Assembly (NCBI RefSeq): GCF_900142965.1
Contig: NZ_FRCQ01000031.1
Span: 25,227-89,226, forward strand
Direction: 5' to 3'
DNA length: 64,000 bases
From: Rhizobacter sp. OV335
GTDB taxonomy: Bacteria > Pseudomonadota > Gammaproteobacteria > Burkholderiales > Burkholderiaceae_C
Below, one piece after another: positions 44,001-52,804 of this stretch (position 1 is the stretch's first letter; every line of letters begins with the position of its first letter). A program made the position numbers and the translations under genes. The notes below the pieces were generated by a model that saw only the letters and a program-made list of their open reading frames with translations, made no database searches and was not told where the DNA came from.

Positions 44001-45134
44001 ATGGCACCGCATCGCAGCTCGGCCGGACCGCTGGCGTGGCTGTATGCGGCGCTGATCGTCTACGCCAGCCTGTCGCCGTTCACCGGCTGGAAGCAACCGA
44101 TTGCGCTCCCGCTGGCCGGGCTGGGCCACCTGCCGTGGCAGCGCTACTGGACCGCCTTCGACGTGGTCTCCAACCTGCTCGGCTACATGCCGCTCGGCGC
44201 GCTCGCGGTGGGCGCGCTGGTGCGCTCGGGGCGGCGGGTGTCGATCGCCTTCGTCGTGGCGCTGCTGGCCGGCGCGCTGCTGTCGTTCCTGATGGAGAGC
44301 CTGCAGAACTGGCTGCCGCAGCGCGTGCCGTCGGTGCTCGACTGGATGCTGAACGCCGCCGGCACGCTGGCCGGTGCGCTGGTCGCGGTGGCGGTGCATG
44401 CGCTGGGCGGCATCGAGCGCTGGCAGACCTTGCGCGACCGCTGGTTCGTCGCCCGCAGTGCCGGCGGGCTGTTGCTGCTGCTGCTGTGGCCGATCGGCCT
44501 GCTGTTCCCGACGCCGGTGCCGCTCGGCCTCGGCCAGGTGCTGGTGCGGCTGCAGGAGCTGGCCGCCGAGGCGCTCGCCGGCACGCCCTGGTCGGCCTGG
44601 ACCGAAGACTGGGTCGATGCGAGCGTCGCGATGACGCCCTTGTCGCGCGGCAGCGAGCTGCTGGCGATCCTGCTCGGCCTGCTGGCGCCCTGCCTGGTCG
44701 CCTACACCATCGTGCGGCCGGGCTGGCGCCGCGCGGTGACGGTGCCCGGCGCGGCCGCGCTCGGTTTCGCGACGACCACGCTGTCGACGGCGCTGAACTT
44801 CGGCCCGCAGCACGCACTGGCCTGGCTGACGCCGCCGGCGTTGCCGGGGCTGCTGGCCGGGGCGATCGCCGGGCTGCTGCTGCTGCGCATGCCACGGCGC
44901 GGCGCGGCCGGCCTCGGCCTGGTGGTCGTGACGGCGCTGGTCGCGCTGGTGGCGCAGGCGCCGACCGATCCCTACTTCGCCGAAAGCCTGCAGGGCTGGG
45001 AGCAGGGGCGCTTCATCCGCTTCCACGGCCTCGCGCAATGGGTGGGCTGGCTGTGGCCGTATGCGGCGCTGGTCTACCTTCTTGCCCGCGTGGCCGCCCG
45101 GGACAGCGTCGAGCCCGCCGCCCCAGGTCCGTAA
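44001..45134 (+). CDS. VanZ-like family membrane protein
   Basis: 377 residues. The first half has the VanZ-like four-helix pattern (YASLSPFTGWKQP, FDVVSNLLGYMPLGALAVGA, SFLMESLQNWLPQRVPSVLDWMLN split by helices). The second half adds several more membrane helices. VanZ itself gives low-level teicoplanin resistance, but most bacterial members have no known function. Starts seven bases after hemJ. Confidence 0.8.
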   Translation: MAPHRSSAGPLAWLYAALIVYASLSPFTGWKQPIALPLAGLGHLPWQRYWTAFDVVSNLLGYMPLGALAVGALVRSGRRVSIAFVVALLAGALLSFLMESLQNWLPQRVPSVLDWMLNAAGTLAGALVAVAVHALGGIERWQTLRDRWFVARSAGGLLLLLLWPIGLLFPTPVPLGLGQVLVRLQELAAEALAGTPWSAWTEDWVDASVAMTPLSRGSELLAILLGLLAPCLVAYTIVRPGWRRAVTVPGAAALGFATTTLSTALNFGPQHALAWLTPPALPGLLAGAIAGLLLLRMPRRGAAGLGLVVVTALVALVAQAPTDPYFAESLQGWEQGRFIRFHGLAQWVGWLWPYAALVYLLARVAARDSVEPAAPGP

Positions 45135-45143
45135 AATGCGCCG

Positions 45144-45470
45144 ATGACCTATTTCAAGCGCCACATCTTCTTCTGCCTGAACCAGCGCGACAAAGGCGAA
45201 GACAGCTGTGCCAACCACCATGCGCAGGCCGGCTTCGAACGCTGCAAGGCGCGCACCAAGGCCGAGAAGTTGGCCGGTCCCGGCGGCGTGCGGGTCAACA
45301 AGGCGGGTTGCCTCGACCGTTGCGCTGGCGGGCCGGTGGCGGTCGTCTACCCGGAAGCGGTCTGGTACACCTACATCGACGATGCCGACATCGACGAGAT
45401 CGTCGAATCGCACCTGAAGAACGGCGTGGTGGTCGAGCGGCTGCTGCTGCCGGATTCGGTCGGGCGCTGA
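45144..45470 (+). CDS. Thioredoxin-like [2Fe-2S] ferredoxin
   Basis: 108 residues. Small ferredoxin of the thioredoxin-like type with Cys in FFCLNQR, DSCANHH and the GCLDRCAGGPVAVVYP pair, matching the four-Cys spacing used to bind a [2Fe-2S] cluster. Electron partner unknown. TAAAAT (45132-45137) is six bases before the ATG with no Shine-Dalgarno, a leaderless-type start. Confidence 0.85.
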   Translation: MTYFKRHIFFCLNQRDKGEDSCANHHAQAGFERCKARTKAEKLAGPGGVRVNKAGCLDRCAGGPVAVVYPEAVWYTYIDDADIDEIVESHLKNGVVVERLLLPDSVGR

Positions 45471-45484
45471 CCGGGGCCGGGCCG

Positions 45485-46099
45485 ATGAACTCGAAGACCG
45501 TCAAGCAACTGACGCCGGGCCCCGCGGGCGCGCTCGAATGCGCGCTCGACCGCCCTGATGGCGAGCCGCGCGGCGTGGCGGTGATCTGCCACCCGCACCC
45601 GCAGCAGGGCGGCACGATGGACAACAAGGTCGTGCAGACGCTTGCGCGCGCCTTCCTGCAGCTGGGCTACCGCACCGTGCGCTTCAACTTCCGCGGCGTG
45701 GCAGCCTCCGAGGGCGCGTGGGACGAAGGCCAGGGCGAGATCGACGACGCGCTGGCCGTGATCGCCGCGCACCGCGATCCGGCCTTGCCGCTCGCGCTCG
45801 CGGGGTTTTCGTTCGGCGGGTACGTCGCGTCGCAGGCCGCGGCCCGCTTGCCCGATGATGCGAAGGTCGAGCGGCTGGTGCTGGTCGGGCCGTCGACGCA
45901 GAAACAGAAGGTCGCGCCGGTGCCGGAGGAAACTTTGGTGATCCACGGCGAGTCGGACGACATCGTGCCGCTGTCGGCCACCCTCGACTGGGCACGGCCG
46001 CAGTCCCTGCCGGTGGTGGTCATCCCCGGCGTGGGCCATTTCTTTCACGGGCAGCTGGCGCTGCTGAAGAACCTGGTGGTGCGGTCCTGGCATCGTTGA
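45485..46099 (+). CDS. Alpha/beta hydrolase
   Basis: 204 residues starting MNSKTVKQLTPGPAGALECA. Nucleophile Ser in GFSFGGY, Asp region in GESDDIVPL and catalytic His in VGHFFHG, with an oxyanion segment HPHPQQGG. Belongs to the compact hydrolase group often described as dienelactone-hydrolase-like or KANL3-like; substrate unknown. Follows the ferredoxin by 14 bases. Confidence 0.85.
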   Translation: MNSKTVKQLTPGPAGALECALDRPDGEPRGVAVICHPHPQQGGTMDNKVVQTLARAFLQLGYRTVRFNFRGVAASEGAWDEGQGEIDDALAVIAAHRDPALPLALAGFSFGGYVASQAAARLPDDAKVERLVLVGPSTQKQKVAPVPEETLVIHGESDDIVPLSATLDWARPQSLPVVVIPGVGHFFHGQLALLKNLVVRSWHR

Positions 46100-46133
46100 T
46101 GCCGGGGCGTCGCGTGCCGCCCAACCTGATCCG

Positions 46134-47330
46134 ATGTTCATGAAAAGATTGTTTGCCCTCGTGCTGGCGCTGGCCGCCGCTGCCGTCTCGTCCGTGTCCC
46201 ACGCGCAGGCCCCCCAGCCTCCGGAGGTCGCGGCGAAGAGCTACATCCTGCTCGACCTGACCACCGGCCAGACACTCGCCGAGCGCGAGGCCGATGCGCC
46301 GGCCGACCCGGCCTCGCTGACCAAGCTGATGACCGCCTACCTGGCGTTCGCGGCCTTGCGCGACCACAAGCTGACGATGGAGCAGACGCTGCCGGTGTCG
46401 CTGCGCGCCTGGCAGGAGCGCAAGGGGGGCGGCTCGCTGATGTTCATCGAGCCGCGCAGCACGCCGAAGGTCGAGGACCTGCTGCGCGGGCTGATCGTCA
46501 ATTCGGGCAATGACGCCGCGGTGGTGCTGGCCGAAGGCGTCGCCGGCACGCTCGACCAGTTCATCGAGCTGATGAACCGCCAGGCGCAGGCCTTCGGCCT
46601 GAAGAACACCCAGTTCAAGAACGCCACCGGCCTGACCGAGCCGGGCCACAAGAGCACCGCGCGCGACGTGGCGGTGATCGCGGGCCGCATCATCCGCGAC
46701 TTCCCCGAGTACTACCCGATCTACTCGATCAAGAAGTACCACTACGACGGCGCGCCGATCAGCAACGAGAACAACCGCAACGTGCTGCTGACGCGCGACC
46801 CGACCGTCGACGGCATGAAGACCGGCTACACCGAGGCCGCCGGCTACTGCATGGTGGTGTCGGCGCAGCGCGACTTCCCGAACCTGGCCGCCAACGGCGC
46901 GGCCGGTGGCAAGCGCCGCCTGCTCAGCGTGGTGCTCAACGCGGCCTCGATGGACGCGCGAGCGAACGAGAGCCAGAAGCTGCTGAACTGGGGCTTCCAG
47001 GCCTTCGACACGGTGCGCCTGTTCGAGTCGTCGAAGGCGGTGGCCACGGTGCCGGTGTGGAAGGGCGCGACGCGCGAGGCCCAGCTGGGCGCGGCGAACG
47101 CGGTCTTCGTCAGCGTGCCCAAAGGCGACGGCGCGAAGCTGCAGACGAAGATCGAACGCACCGATCCGCTGGTCGCGCCGCTGGCGCAGGGCCAGCGCGT
47201 CGGCACGCTGCGGGTGACGACCTCCGCCGGCGCGCCGGTGGCCGAGCTGCCGCTGGTGGTGCTGACCGCCGTCGAGCAGGCCGGCATCTTCGGCCGCGCC
47301 TGGGATGCCCTGCGGCTGTGGATCAAGTAA
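46134..47330 (+). CDS. dacC: D-alanyl-D-alanine carboxypeptidase (PBP5/6 family)
   Basis: 398 residues; ATGs at 46134 and 46140 are both possible. Signal peptide (KRLFALVLALAAAAVSSVSH), then a penicillin-binding fold with SxxK in PASLTKLMTAY, SGN in VNSGNDAAV and KTG in GMKTGYTEA. The C-terminal beta-domain and a final amphipathic helix (WDALRLWIK) anchor it to the membrane. It trims the terminal D-Ala from peptidoglycan stem peptides. It precedes a D-amino-acid transaminase gene, a common pairing. Confidence 0.93.
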   Translation: MFMKRLFALVLALAAAAVSSVSHAQAPQPPEVAAKSYILLDLTTGQTLAEREADAPADPASLTKLMTAYLAFAALRDHKLTMEQTLPVSLRAWQERKGGGSLMFIEPRSTPKVEDLLRGLIVNSGNDAAVVLAEGVAGTLDQFIELMNRQAQAFGLKNTQFKNATGLTEPGHKSTARDVAVIAGRIIRDFPEYYPIYSIKKYHYDGAPISNENNRNVLLTRDPTVDGMKTGYTEAAGYCMVVSAQRDFPNLAANGAAGGKRRLLSVVLNAASMDARANESQKLLNWGFQAFDTVRLFESSKAVATVPVWKGATREAQLGAANAVFVSVPKGDGAKLQTKIERTDPLVAPLAQGQRVGTLRVTTSAGAPVAELPLVVLTAVEQAGIFGRAWDALRLWIK

Positions 47331-47369
47331 GCTCGTTGGTCCCCATCGCATCCGTCCCCGGGAGCCCGC

Positions 47370-48245
47370 ATGCAAGCCCTTCCTGACACCCTGTGCTACC
47401 TCAACGGCGAGTACGGCCCGCTGCGCGACGCCAAGGTGTCGGTGCTGGACCGCGGCTTCGTCTTCGGCGACGGCATCTACGAGGTCGTGCCGGTCTACGG
47501 GCGGCGCCTGTTCCGCTTCGACGAGCACCTCGCGCGCCTGACCCGCAGCCTGGGCAAGGTGCGCATCGCGAGTCCGTTCGACCGGGCGCAGTGGCTGGAA
47601 CGCTGCCGCACGCTGATCGACGCGCAGGCGGCCGACGACCAGCTGCTGTACATCCAGATCACGCGCGGCGTCGCGGTGCGCGACCATGTGATGCCGCCCG
47701 ATCTGACACCGACGGTGTTCATGATGGCCAACCCGATGAAGCCGGCCAGCGCCGAGCAACGCCACCAGGGCGTCACCTGCGTCACCGCGCGCGACTTCCG
47801 CTGGGAGCGCGGCGACATCAAGTCGATCTCGCTGCTCGGCAACGTGCTGGCCCGCCAGATTTCGGCCGACCACGGCGCGATCGAGACGATCATGTTCCGC
47901 GACGGCTTCCTGACCGAGGCCTCGTCCAGCAACGTCTGGGTCGTGCACGAAGGCGCGGTGCTCGGGGCGCCGAAGAGCGAGCACGTGCTCGAAGGCATCC
48001 GCTACGAACTCATCCGCGAGCTGTGCGAGGAAGCCGGCATCGGCTACAACCTGCGCCCGATCTCCGAGGCCGAGGTGCTGGGCGCCGACGAGCTGATGCT
48101 GAGCTCGGCCACCAAGGAGGTGCTGGCGGTGACCCAGGTCGACGGCGAAGCGGTCGGCCATGGCGCGTTGCGCGGCAAGCCGGGCCCCGTCTACGCGAAG
48201 CTCTACGAGGCCTACCAGCGGGCCAAGAAGCTGCAGTCGATTTGA
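47370..48245 (+). CDS. dat: D-amino acid aminotransferase (class IV)
   Basis: 291 residues. Fold-type IV PLP enzyme: N-terminal LNGEYGPLRDAKVSVLDRGF, the PLP Lys in GDIKSISLLGNVLARQ, and TEASSSNVWVV plus LSSATKEVLAVTQVDG for phosphate binding. Interconverts D-Ala and D-Glu with keto acids for the cell wall; branched-chain activity cannot be excluded. GGGAG lies before the ATG. Confidence 0.87.
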   Translation: MQALPDTLCYLNGEYGPLRDAKVSVLDRGFVFGDGIYEVVPVYGRRLFRFDEHLARLTRSLGKVRIASPFDRAQWLERCRTLIDAQAADDQLLYIQITRGVAVRDHVMPPDLTPTVFMMANPMKPASAEQRHQGVTCVTARDFRWERGDIKSISLLGNVLARQISADHGAIETIMFRDGFLTEASSSNVWVVHEGAVLGAPKSEHVLEGIRYELIRELCEEAGIGYNLRPISEAEVLGADELMLSSATKEVLAVTQVDGEAVGHGALRGKPGPVYAKLYEAYQRAKKLQSI

Positions 48246-48287
48246 CGCCGATTTGAATTTGCTGCCGGTCGCCCCATCTGCGACGGT

Positions 48288-48584
48288 ATGAACGCCACGA
48301 TGCAAGAGATGCAAGAGATTCCGCCCGACCAGTCGCTGATCGACTACCCGTCCCGTTTCCCGATCAAGGTGATGGGCACCAACGTCGACGGCTTCGTCCA
48401 TGCGATCACGACGATCGCGAAGCAGTTCGATCCCGCCTACGACGCGTCCACCGTCGAGATCCGCCCGAGCAGCGGCAACAAGTACCTGGGCGTGACGATC
48501 ACCGTCACCGCCACCAGCCGTGAGCAGCTCGACGAGCTGTACCGCACGCTGTCGACCCACCCGATGGTCAAGGTGGTGCTGTGA
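48288..48584 (+). CDS. ybeD: DUF493 (YbeD) family protein
   Basis: 98 residues, ferredoxin-like ACT-type fold: YPSRFPIKVMGTNVDGFV near the start and a Ser/Tyr-rich strand SSGNKYLGVTITVTATS. Conserved immediately upstream of lipB in many proteobacteria. Function not settled. Confidence 0.88.
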   Translation: MNATMQEMQEIPPDQSLIDYPSRFPIKVMGTNVDGFVHAITTIAKQFDPAYDASTVEIRPSSGNKYLGVTITVTATSREQLDELYRTLSTHPMVKVVL

Positions 48585-48599
48585 CGCTGGTGCCTTGAC

Positions 48600-49265
48600 G
48601 TGTCCGCGCTGCTGAAGCTGCTCGGCCCGACCGACTATGCGGCGGCCGCGCAGGCGATGCGCGAGTTCACCGAGGGTCGCGGCGCCGACACGCCGGACGA
48701 GATCTGGCTGTGCGAGCACCCGCCCGTCTACACGCAGGGCCTGGCCGGCAAGGCCGAGCACGTGCTGGACCCGCACGGCATCCCGGTGGTGCAGACGAAC
48801 CGCGGCGGGCAGGTCACGTACCACGGCCCCGGCCAGGTGGTGGCCTACCCGCTGATCGACCTGCGCCGGCTCGGCATCTACGTGAAGGAATACGTCTACC
48901 GGCTGGAGCACTGCGTCATCAAGACGCTGGAGGGCTTCGGCATCACCGGCCACCGGGTGGCGGGCGCGCCGGGCATCTACGTGAACCTCGCGGATCCGGC
49001 CGGGCATGCGGCGCTGAGCGGGCCGCGCGCGCAGGCGTTCGAGGGCCTCGGCAAGGTGGCCGCGCTGGGCATCAAGGTCAGCCGGCATTGCACCTACCAC
49101 GGCGTCGCGCTGAACGTGGCGATGGACCTGAGCCCCTTCAGCGGCATCAACCCCTGCGGCTACGCCGGGCTGCAAACCGTCGACTTGGCTACACTGGGCG
49201 TCCGCACCGACTGGACCACCGCGGCGCAGCAGCTGGGCGACCGGCTAGCGTCGCACCTCAGCTGA
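48600..49265 (+). CDS. lipB: Octanoyltransferase LipB
   Basis: 221 residues from the GTG at 48600. Has [18 protein letters not shown], the catalytic Lys in [17 protein letters not shown] and the catalytic Cys in GINPCGYAG. Transfers octanoyl from acyl carrier protein to lipoyl domains, the step before LipA. Located between ybeD and lipA. Confidence 0.94.
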   Translation: MSALLKLLGPTDYAAAAQAMREFTEGRGADTPDEIWLCEHPPVYTQGLAGKAEHVLDPHGIPVVQTNRGGQVTYHGPGQVVAYPLIDLRRLGIYVKEYVYRLEHCVIKTLEGFGITGHRVAGAPGIYVNLADPAGHAALSGPRAQAFEGLGKVAALGIKVSRHCTYHGVALNVAMDLSPFSGINPCGYAGLQTVDLATLGVRTDWTTAAQQLGDRLASHLS

Positions 49266-49309
49266 TTCCACTGCGCTGACCCGTCGGCCGCCCCCAAGAA
49301 AGTACCCCG

Positions 49310-50302
49310 ATGTCGACCGAGAACGTCATCCACCAAGCCCAGGACGCGGCCCACTACGATGCGAGCGCCAAGCAGAAGGCGCAGGCCAAGACGGCCCGCA
49401 TCCCGATCAAGATCGTTGCCGCCGAGACGCTGAAGAAGCCGGACTGGATTCGCGTGAAGGCCGGCTCGCCGACCACCCGCTTCTACGAGATCAAGCAGAT
49501 CCTGCGTGAGCACAAGCTGCACACGGTCTGCGAAGAGGCGTCGTGCCCGAACATCGGCGAATGCTTCGGCAAGGGCACGGCCACCTTCATGATCATGGGC
49601 GACAAGTGCACGCGGCGCTGCCCGTTCTGCGACGTCGGCCACGGCCGGCCCGATCCGCTCGATGCGGACGAGCCGCTGAACCTCGCGAAGACCATCGCGG
49701 CGCTGCGCCTGAAGTACGTCGTGATCACCAGCGTCGACCGCGACGACCTGCGCGACGGCGGCGCGGCGCATTTCGTCGAGTGCATCCAGCGCACCCGCGA
49801 GCTGTCGCCCGAGACCCGCATCGAGATCCTGACGCCCGATTTCCGCGGCCGCATGGACCGCGCGCTGGAGATCCTGAAGGCGGCACCGCCCGACGTGATG
49901 AACCACAACCTCGAGACCGCCCCGCGCCTCTACAAGGAAGCACGCCCGGGCTCGGACTACGCGTACTCGCTGAACCTGCTGAAGCGCTTCAAGGAATTCG
50001 CGCCGCACGTGCCGACCAAGAGCGGGCTGATGGTCGGCCTCGGCGAGACCGACGACGAGATCCTGCAGGTGATGCGCGACATGCGCGAGCACGGCATCGA
50101 CATGCTGACGATCGGCCAGTACCTCGCGCCGAGCGGCCACCACTTGCCGGTGCGGCGCTATGTGCACCCGGACACCTTCAAGATGTTCGAGCACGAGGCG
50201 CTGAAGATGGGGTTCACGCACGCGGCCGTCGGCGCGATGGTGCGGTCGAGCTACCACGCGGACCAGCAGGCGCACGAAGCCGGCGTGGCCAACGCCATCT
50301 GA
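49310..50302 (+). CDS. lipA: Lipoyl synthase LipA
   Basis: 330 residues. Radical-SAM enzyme with the auxiliary cluster motif [12 protein letters not shown] and the radical-SAM motif CTRRCPFC, plus the C-terminal RSSYHADQQ Ser that ligates the auxiliary cluster. Inserts two sulfurs into octanoyl groups. Last gene of the dac-to-lipA run and convergent with the TlpA-type gene. Confidence 0.95.
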   Translation: MSTENVIHQAQDAAHYDASAKQKAQAKTARIPIKIVAAETLKKPDWIRVKAGSPTTRFYEIKQILREHKLHTVCEEASCPNIGECFGKGTATFMIMGDKCTRRCPFCDVGHGRPDPLDADEPLNLAKTIAALRLKYVVITSVDRDDLRDGGAAHFVECIQRTRELSPETRIEILTPDFRGRMDRALEILKAAPPDVMNHNLETAPRLYKEARPGSDYAYSLNLLKRFKEFAPHVPTKSGLMVGLGETDDEILQVMRDMREHGIDMLTIGQYLAPSGHHLPVRRYVHPDTFKMFEHEALKMGFTHAAVGAMVRSSYHADQQAHEAGVANAI

Positions 50303-50314
50303 ACGCAGGCGGGA

Positions 50315-50833
50315 TCAGGCCTCGGCGAGCAGCTTCTCGACCAATGCCTGCAGCGCCGCGAAATCCGGCTGGCCGACGTAGCGTCTGACGATCTCGCCGC
50401 GCTTGTTGATCAGCACGCTGGTCGGCGTGCCCATGATCGGACCGAAGCTGTCGGCGACCGATCCGGTGTTGTCGATCACGACGGTGAACGGCAGGCGCCG
50501 CGATTCGGCGAAGTGGATCACCGAGGCCGGCGGGTCGTAGCTCATCGCCACCGCCAGCGTCTCGAAGCCGCGCGCCTTGAACCGGTTGTGGGTCTCGACC
50601 ACCTGCGGCATCTCGTGCACGCAGGTCGTGCAGGTGGTGGCCCAGAAGTTGACCAGCACCACCTGCCCCTTCAACTGCGCGACGCTGCTGCGGCTGCCGT
50701 CGAGGCGGGTGAATGCGGCGTCGGGCGCGATCTCCGGACCGGCGCTGCCCGAAAACACCGCATAAGCCCCACAAGCCGCTGCCGCGATTGCCAGAACACT
50801 CAACGCAACGGCAAGATGGCGGGTCAATTTCAT
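50315..50833 (-). CDS. TlpA family thiol-disulfide oxidoreductase
   Basis: 172 residues starting MKLTRHLAVALSVLAIAAAA, an N-terminal membrane anchor. Thioredoxin fold with CxxC in WATTCTTCVHEMP and cis-Pro in GTPTSVLINK. Works in the periplasm, probably reducing disulfides during cytochrome or copper-protein assembly. Divergent from the DUF4197 gene with only 12 bases between starts. Confidence 0.87.
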   Translation of the reverse strand: MKLTRHLAVALSVLAIAAAACGAYAVFSGSAGPEIAPDAAFTRLDGSRSSVAQLKGQVVLVNFWATTCTTCVHEMPQVVETHNRFKARGFETLAVAMSYDPPASVIHFAESRRLPFTVVIDNTGSVADSFGPIMGTPTSVLINKRGEIVRRYVGQPDFAALQALVEKLLAEA

Positions 50834-50845
50834 GGGGTTCGATCG

Positions 50846-51535
50846 ATGCAACGGAGAAAGTTTACGTCAGGGGCGCTCGCGGGCCTGAGCGTCTGTGCCT
50901 GGAACGGCTCGGCCTGGGCCTTCAGCCTGAGCGAAGGCGATGCCGCCTCGGGCATCCGCGCGGCGCTGGAGCGTGGCGCGGTGTCGGCCGTCAGCCTGCT
51001 CGGCCGGCCCGACGGTTTTCTCGCGAACCCGAAGGTGCACATCCCGTTGCCCGGCTTCCTGAACGACGCCGCGCGCTTCCTGAAGGCGACCGGCCAGCAA
51101 CGGCGCGTCGACGAACTCGAGACGGCGCTGAACCGCGCTGCCGAGGCCGCGGTGCCGGAAGCGAAGACGCTGCTGGTCGGTGCCGTGAAGAGCATGAGCG
51201 TCGACGACGCGAAGGGAATCCTGACCGGCGGCGATGGCTCGGTGACGCAGTTCTTCTCGGCCAAGACCCGCGAGCCGCTCGGCGTGCGCTTCCTGCCGAT
51301 CGTCAAGCGGGCGACCGAGAAGGTGGCGCTGGTCGACAAGTACAACGCGGTGGCCGGCAAGGCGGCCAGCTTCGGGCTGTTGAAGCCGCAGGACGCCAAC
51401 ATCCACAACTACGTCACCGAGAAGGCGCTCGACGGGCTGTTCGTGATGATAGGCGAAGAAGAGCACAAGATCCGCGAGAACCCGGTCGCGACCGGGAGCG
51501 CGATCCTGAAGAAGGTGTTCGGCAGCCTCAAGTAG
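50846..51535 (+). CDS. DUF4197 domain exported protein
   Basis: 229 residues. N-terminus MQRRKFTSGALAGLSVCAWN looks like a signal peptide, possibly Tat or lipoprotein. Helical DUF4197 body: GIRAALERGAVSAVSLLGRP, IPLPGFLND, LTGGDGSVTQFF and a C-terminal ALDGLFVMIGEEE. Function unknown. The last eight bases overlap the convergent gene on the minus strand. Confidence 0.85.
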   Translation: MQRRKFTSGALAGLSVCAWNGSAWAFSLSEGDAASGIRAALERGAVSAVSLLGRPDGFLANPKVHIPLPGFLNDAARFLKATGQQRRVDELETALNRAAEAAVPEAKTLLVGAVKSMSVDDAKGILTGGDGSVTQFFSAKTREPLGVRFLPIVKRATEKVALVDKYNAVAGKAASFGLLKPQDANIHNYVTEKALDGLFVMIGEEEHKIRENPVATGSAILKKVFGSLK

Positions 51536-52670
51536 TCTTCGACAGCTCGAACATCAGCGCCGACGGCAGCGAGCTCAGGATCGCGTCGCGCCCGACGCGC
51601 GCCATGCTCAGCCCGCCGAAGCCCGAGATCTCGAAGGCGTTGCCCTCTTCGATGATCTCGATGAACACCACCTCGGTGCCGGCTGAATCGACCTCGTGGC
51701 GCAGGTCGTTGAAGCGGTCGCCGCGCAGCACCGCCTCGACGACGATCGCATGCGGCAGGCCGCTGCGGCAGAAGTCGCGGGCCTCTTCGATCGAGTTCAC
51801 GAAATCCACCAGCAGGCCCATGTTGCGCACCGCGTCGCGCACTTGCACGCGCACGTCGCGCCGCGAGGCAACCACCAGCACGTGGCTGCCGGCCAGCGGC
51901 TTGGTGCGCGACGACGGCGCGAAGCCGCGGTCGAGTTCGAGGATGCTCAGGCCTTCGAGCTGCTCGCTGACGGTGCGCGGGAACTCGATCGACAGCGTCA
52001 CGTGGCTGCCTTCGATCTTGCGTTCGATCGGCAGGCCCATCGTCCAGGCGGTCTGCTCGAGCAGGCGCCAGGCGATCGAGTCCAGCGGCGAGCCGTCTTC
52101 CACCGTGGCCGGCGGGAGGTCGGCCTGGTCTTCGGGCTGGTAGGCGAACTTGCTGACCAGGCGCGCATGCGTCGGCCAGGTCTTGATGTCGATGCGGTAA
52201 TCGATGGTCGACTGCGCATGGGCCAGCGACCAGTCCAGCAGCGCGTTGAACAGGCTGAACAGCAGCGAGGCGTCGACGATCACGTCGGCTGGCTTCAGCA
52301 CCTGCTTGATGTGGATGCCGCGCGCCTGGGTTTCGGCGGTGCGCTGCGTGAGCACGTCTTTCAGGGTCTGCGTGAGCGGCAGGCGCTCATGCGTCTGGCG
52401 CAGCCGGCCAGAGGCCAGTCGACCGAGCTGCTGGCCGGCGATGCTGATCGCGCGCGCCTTCTGCAGTTCTTCCACCAGGCAGCGCAGGCTGACGCGGTCG
52501 ATGCGGCCGGTGCCCGCCAGCGTCGTGACGCGTTCGAGCGCGCTGGTCAGCGGCGTCGCCATTTCGGCGCTGAGCTCGTTGACCACGTCCCGCCAGTGAT
52601 CGCGCTCGTCCGGCTCGTGGCCGTCTTGGTGGGCGGGCGCGGCGGCGCGGTCGAGTTCGGTCATGTCCAT
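51528..52670 (-). CDS. Degenerate histidine-kinase/receiver protein
   Basis: 380 residues, soluble. Residues 28-90 follow a HisKA pattern, but the H box reads LSAEMATPL (33-41) with no His. Residues ~120-230 resemble a worn HATPase without clear G boxes. From ~260 there is a receiver-like fold (SHVLVVASRRDVRVQVRDAV) in which the phosphoacceptor position holds Glu312 (HAIVVEAVL), a residue that mimics phosphorylation. It is probably a non-catalytic scaffold or adaptor. The last gene bases overlap DUF4197 convergently. Confidence 0.65.
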   Translation of the reverse strand: MDMTELDRAAAPAHQDGHEPDERDHWRDVVNELSAEMATPLTSALERVTTLAGTGRIDRVSLRCLVEELQKARAISIAGQQLGRLASGRLRQTHERLPLTQTLKDVLTQRTAETQARGIHIKQVLKPADVIVDASLLFSLFNALLDWSLAHAQSTIDYRIDIKTWPTHARLVSKFAYQPEDQADLPPATVEDGSPLDSIAWRLLEQTAWTMGLPIERKIEGSHVTLSIEFPRTVSEQLEGLSILELDRGFAPSSRTKPLAGSHVLVVASRRDVRVQVRDAVRNMGLLVDFVNSIEEARDFCRSGLPHAIVVEAVLRGDRFNDLRHEVDSAGTEVVFIEIIEEGNAFEISGFGGLSMARVGRDAILSSLPSALMFELSKTT

Positions 52671-52804
52671 GTTGGCATCCCTGTCCGTGAAAGAACGGCT
52701 TGTGCGGGTTTGTCACCCTTGGTTGCAAGTGTCCTTCAGGCAGATGGGCGCGGTCACCCCCCGATCGCGCAAATCCCCCGACCTCGGGGGTGTCGCGGTG
52801 TCAG

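Noticed and set aside
46020..49175. 1051-codon open frame on the minus strand
   Set aside because: Antisense to dacC, dat, ybeD and lipB, which all have clear motifs; composition is Arg/His/Gln-rich as expected of a shadow frame in GC-rich DNA.
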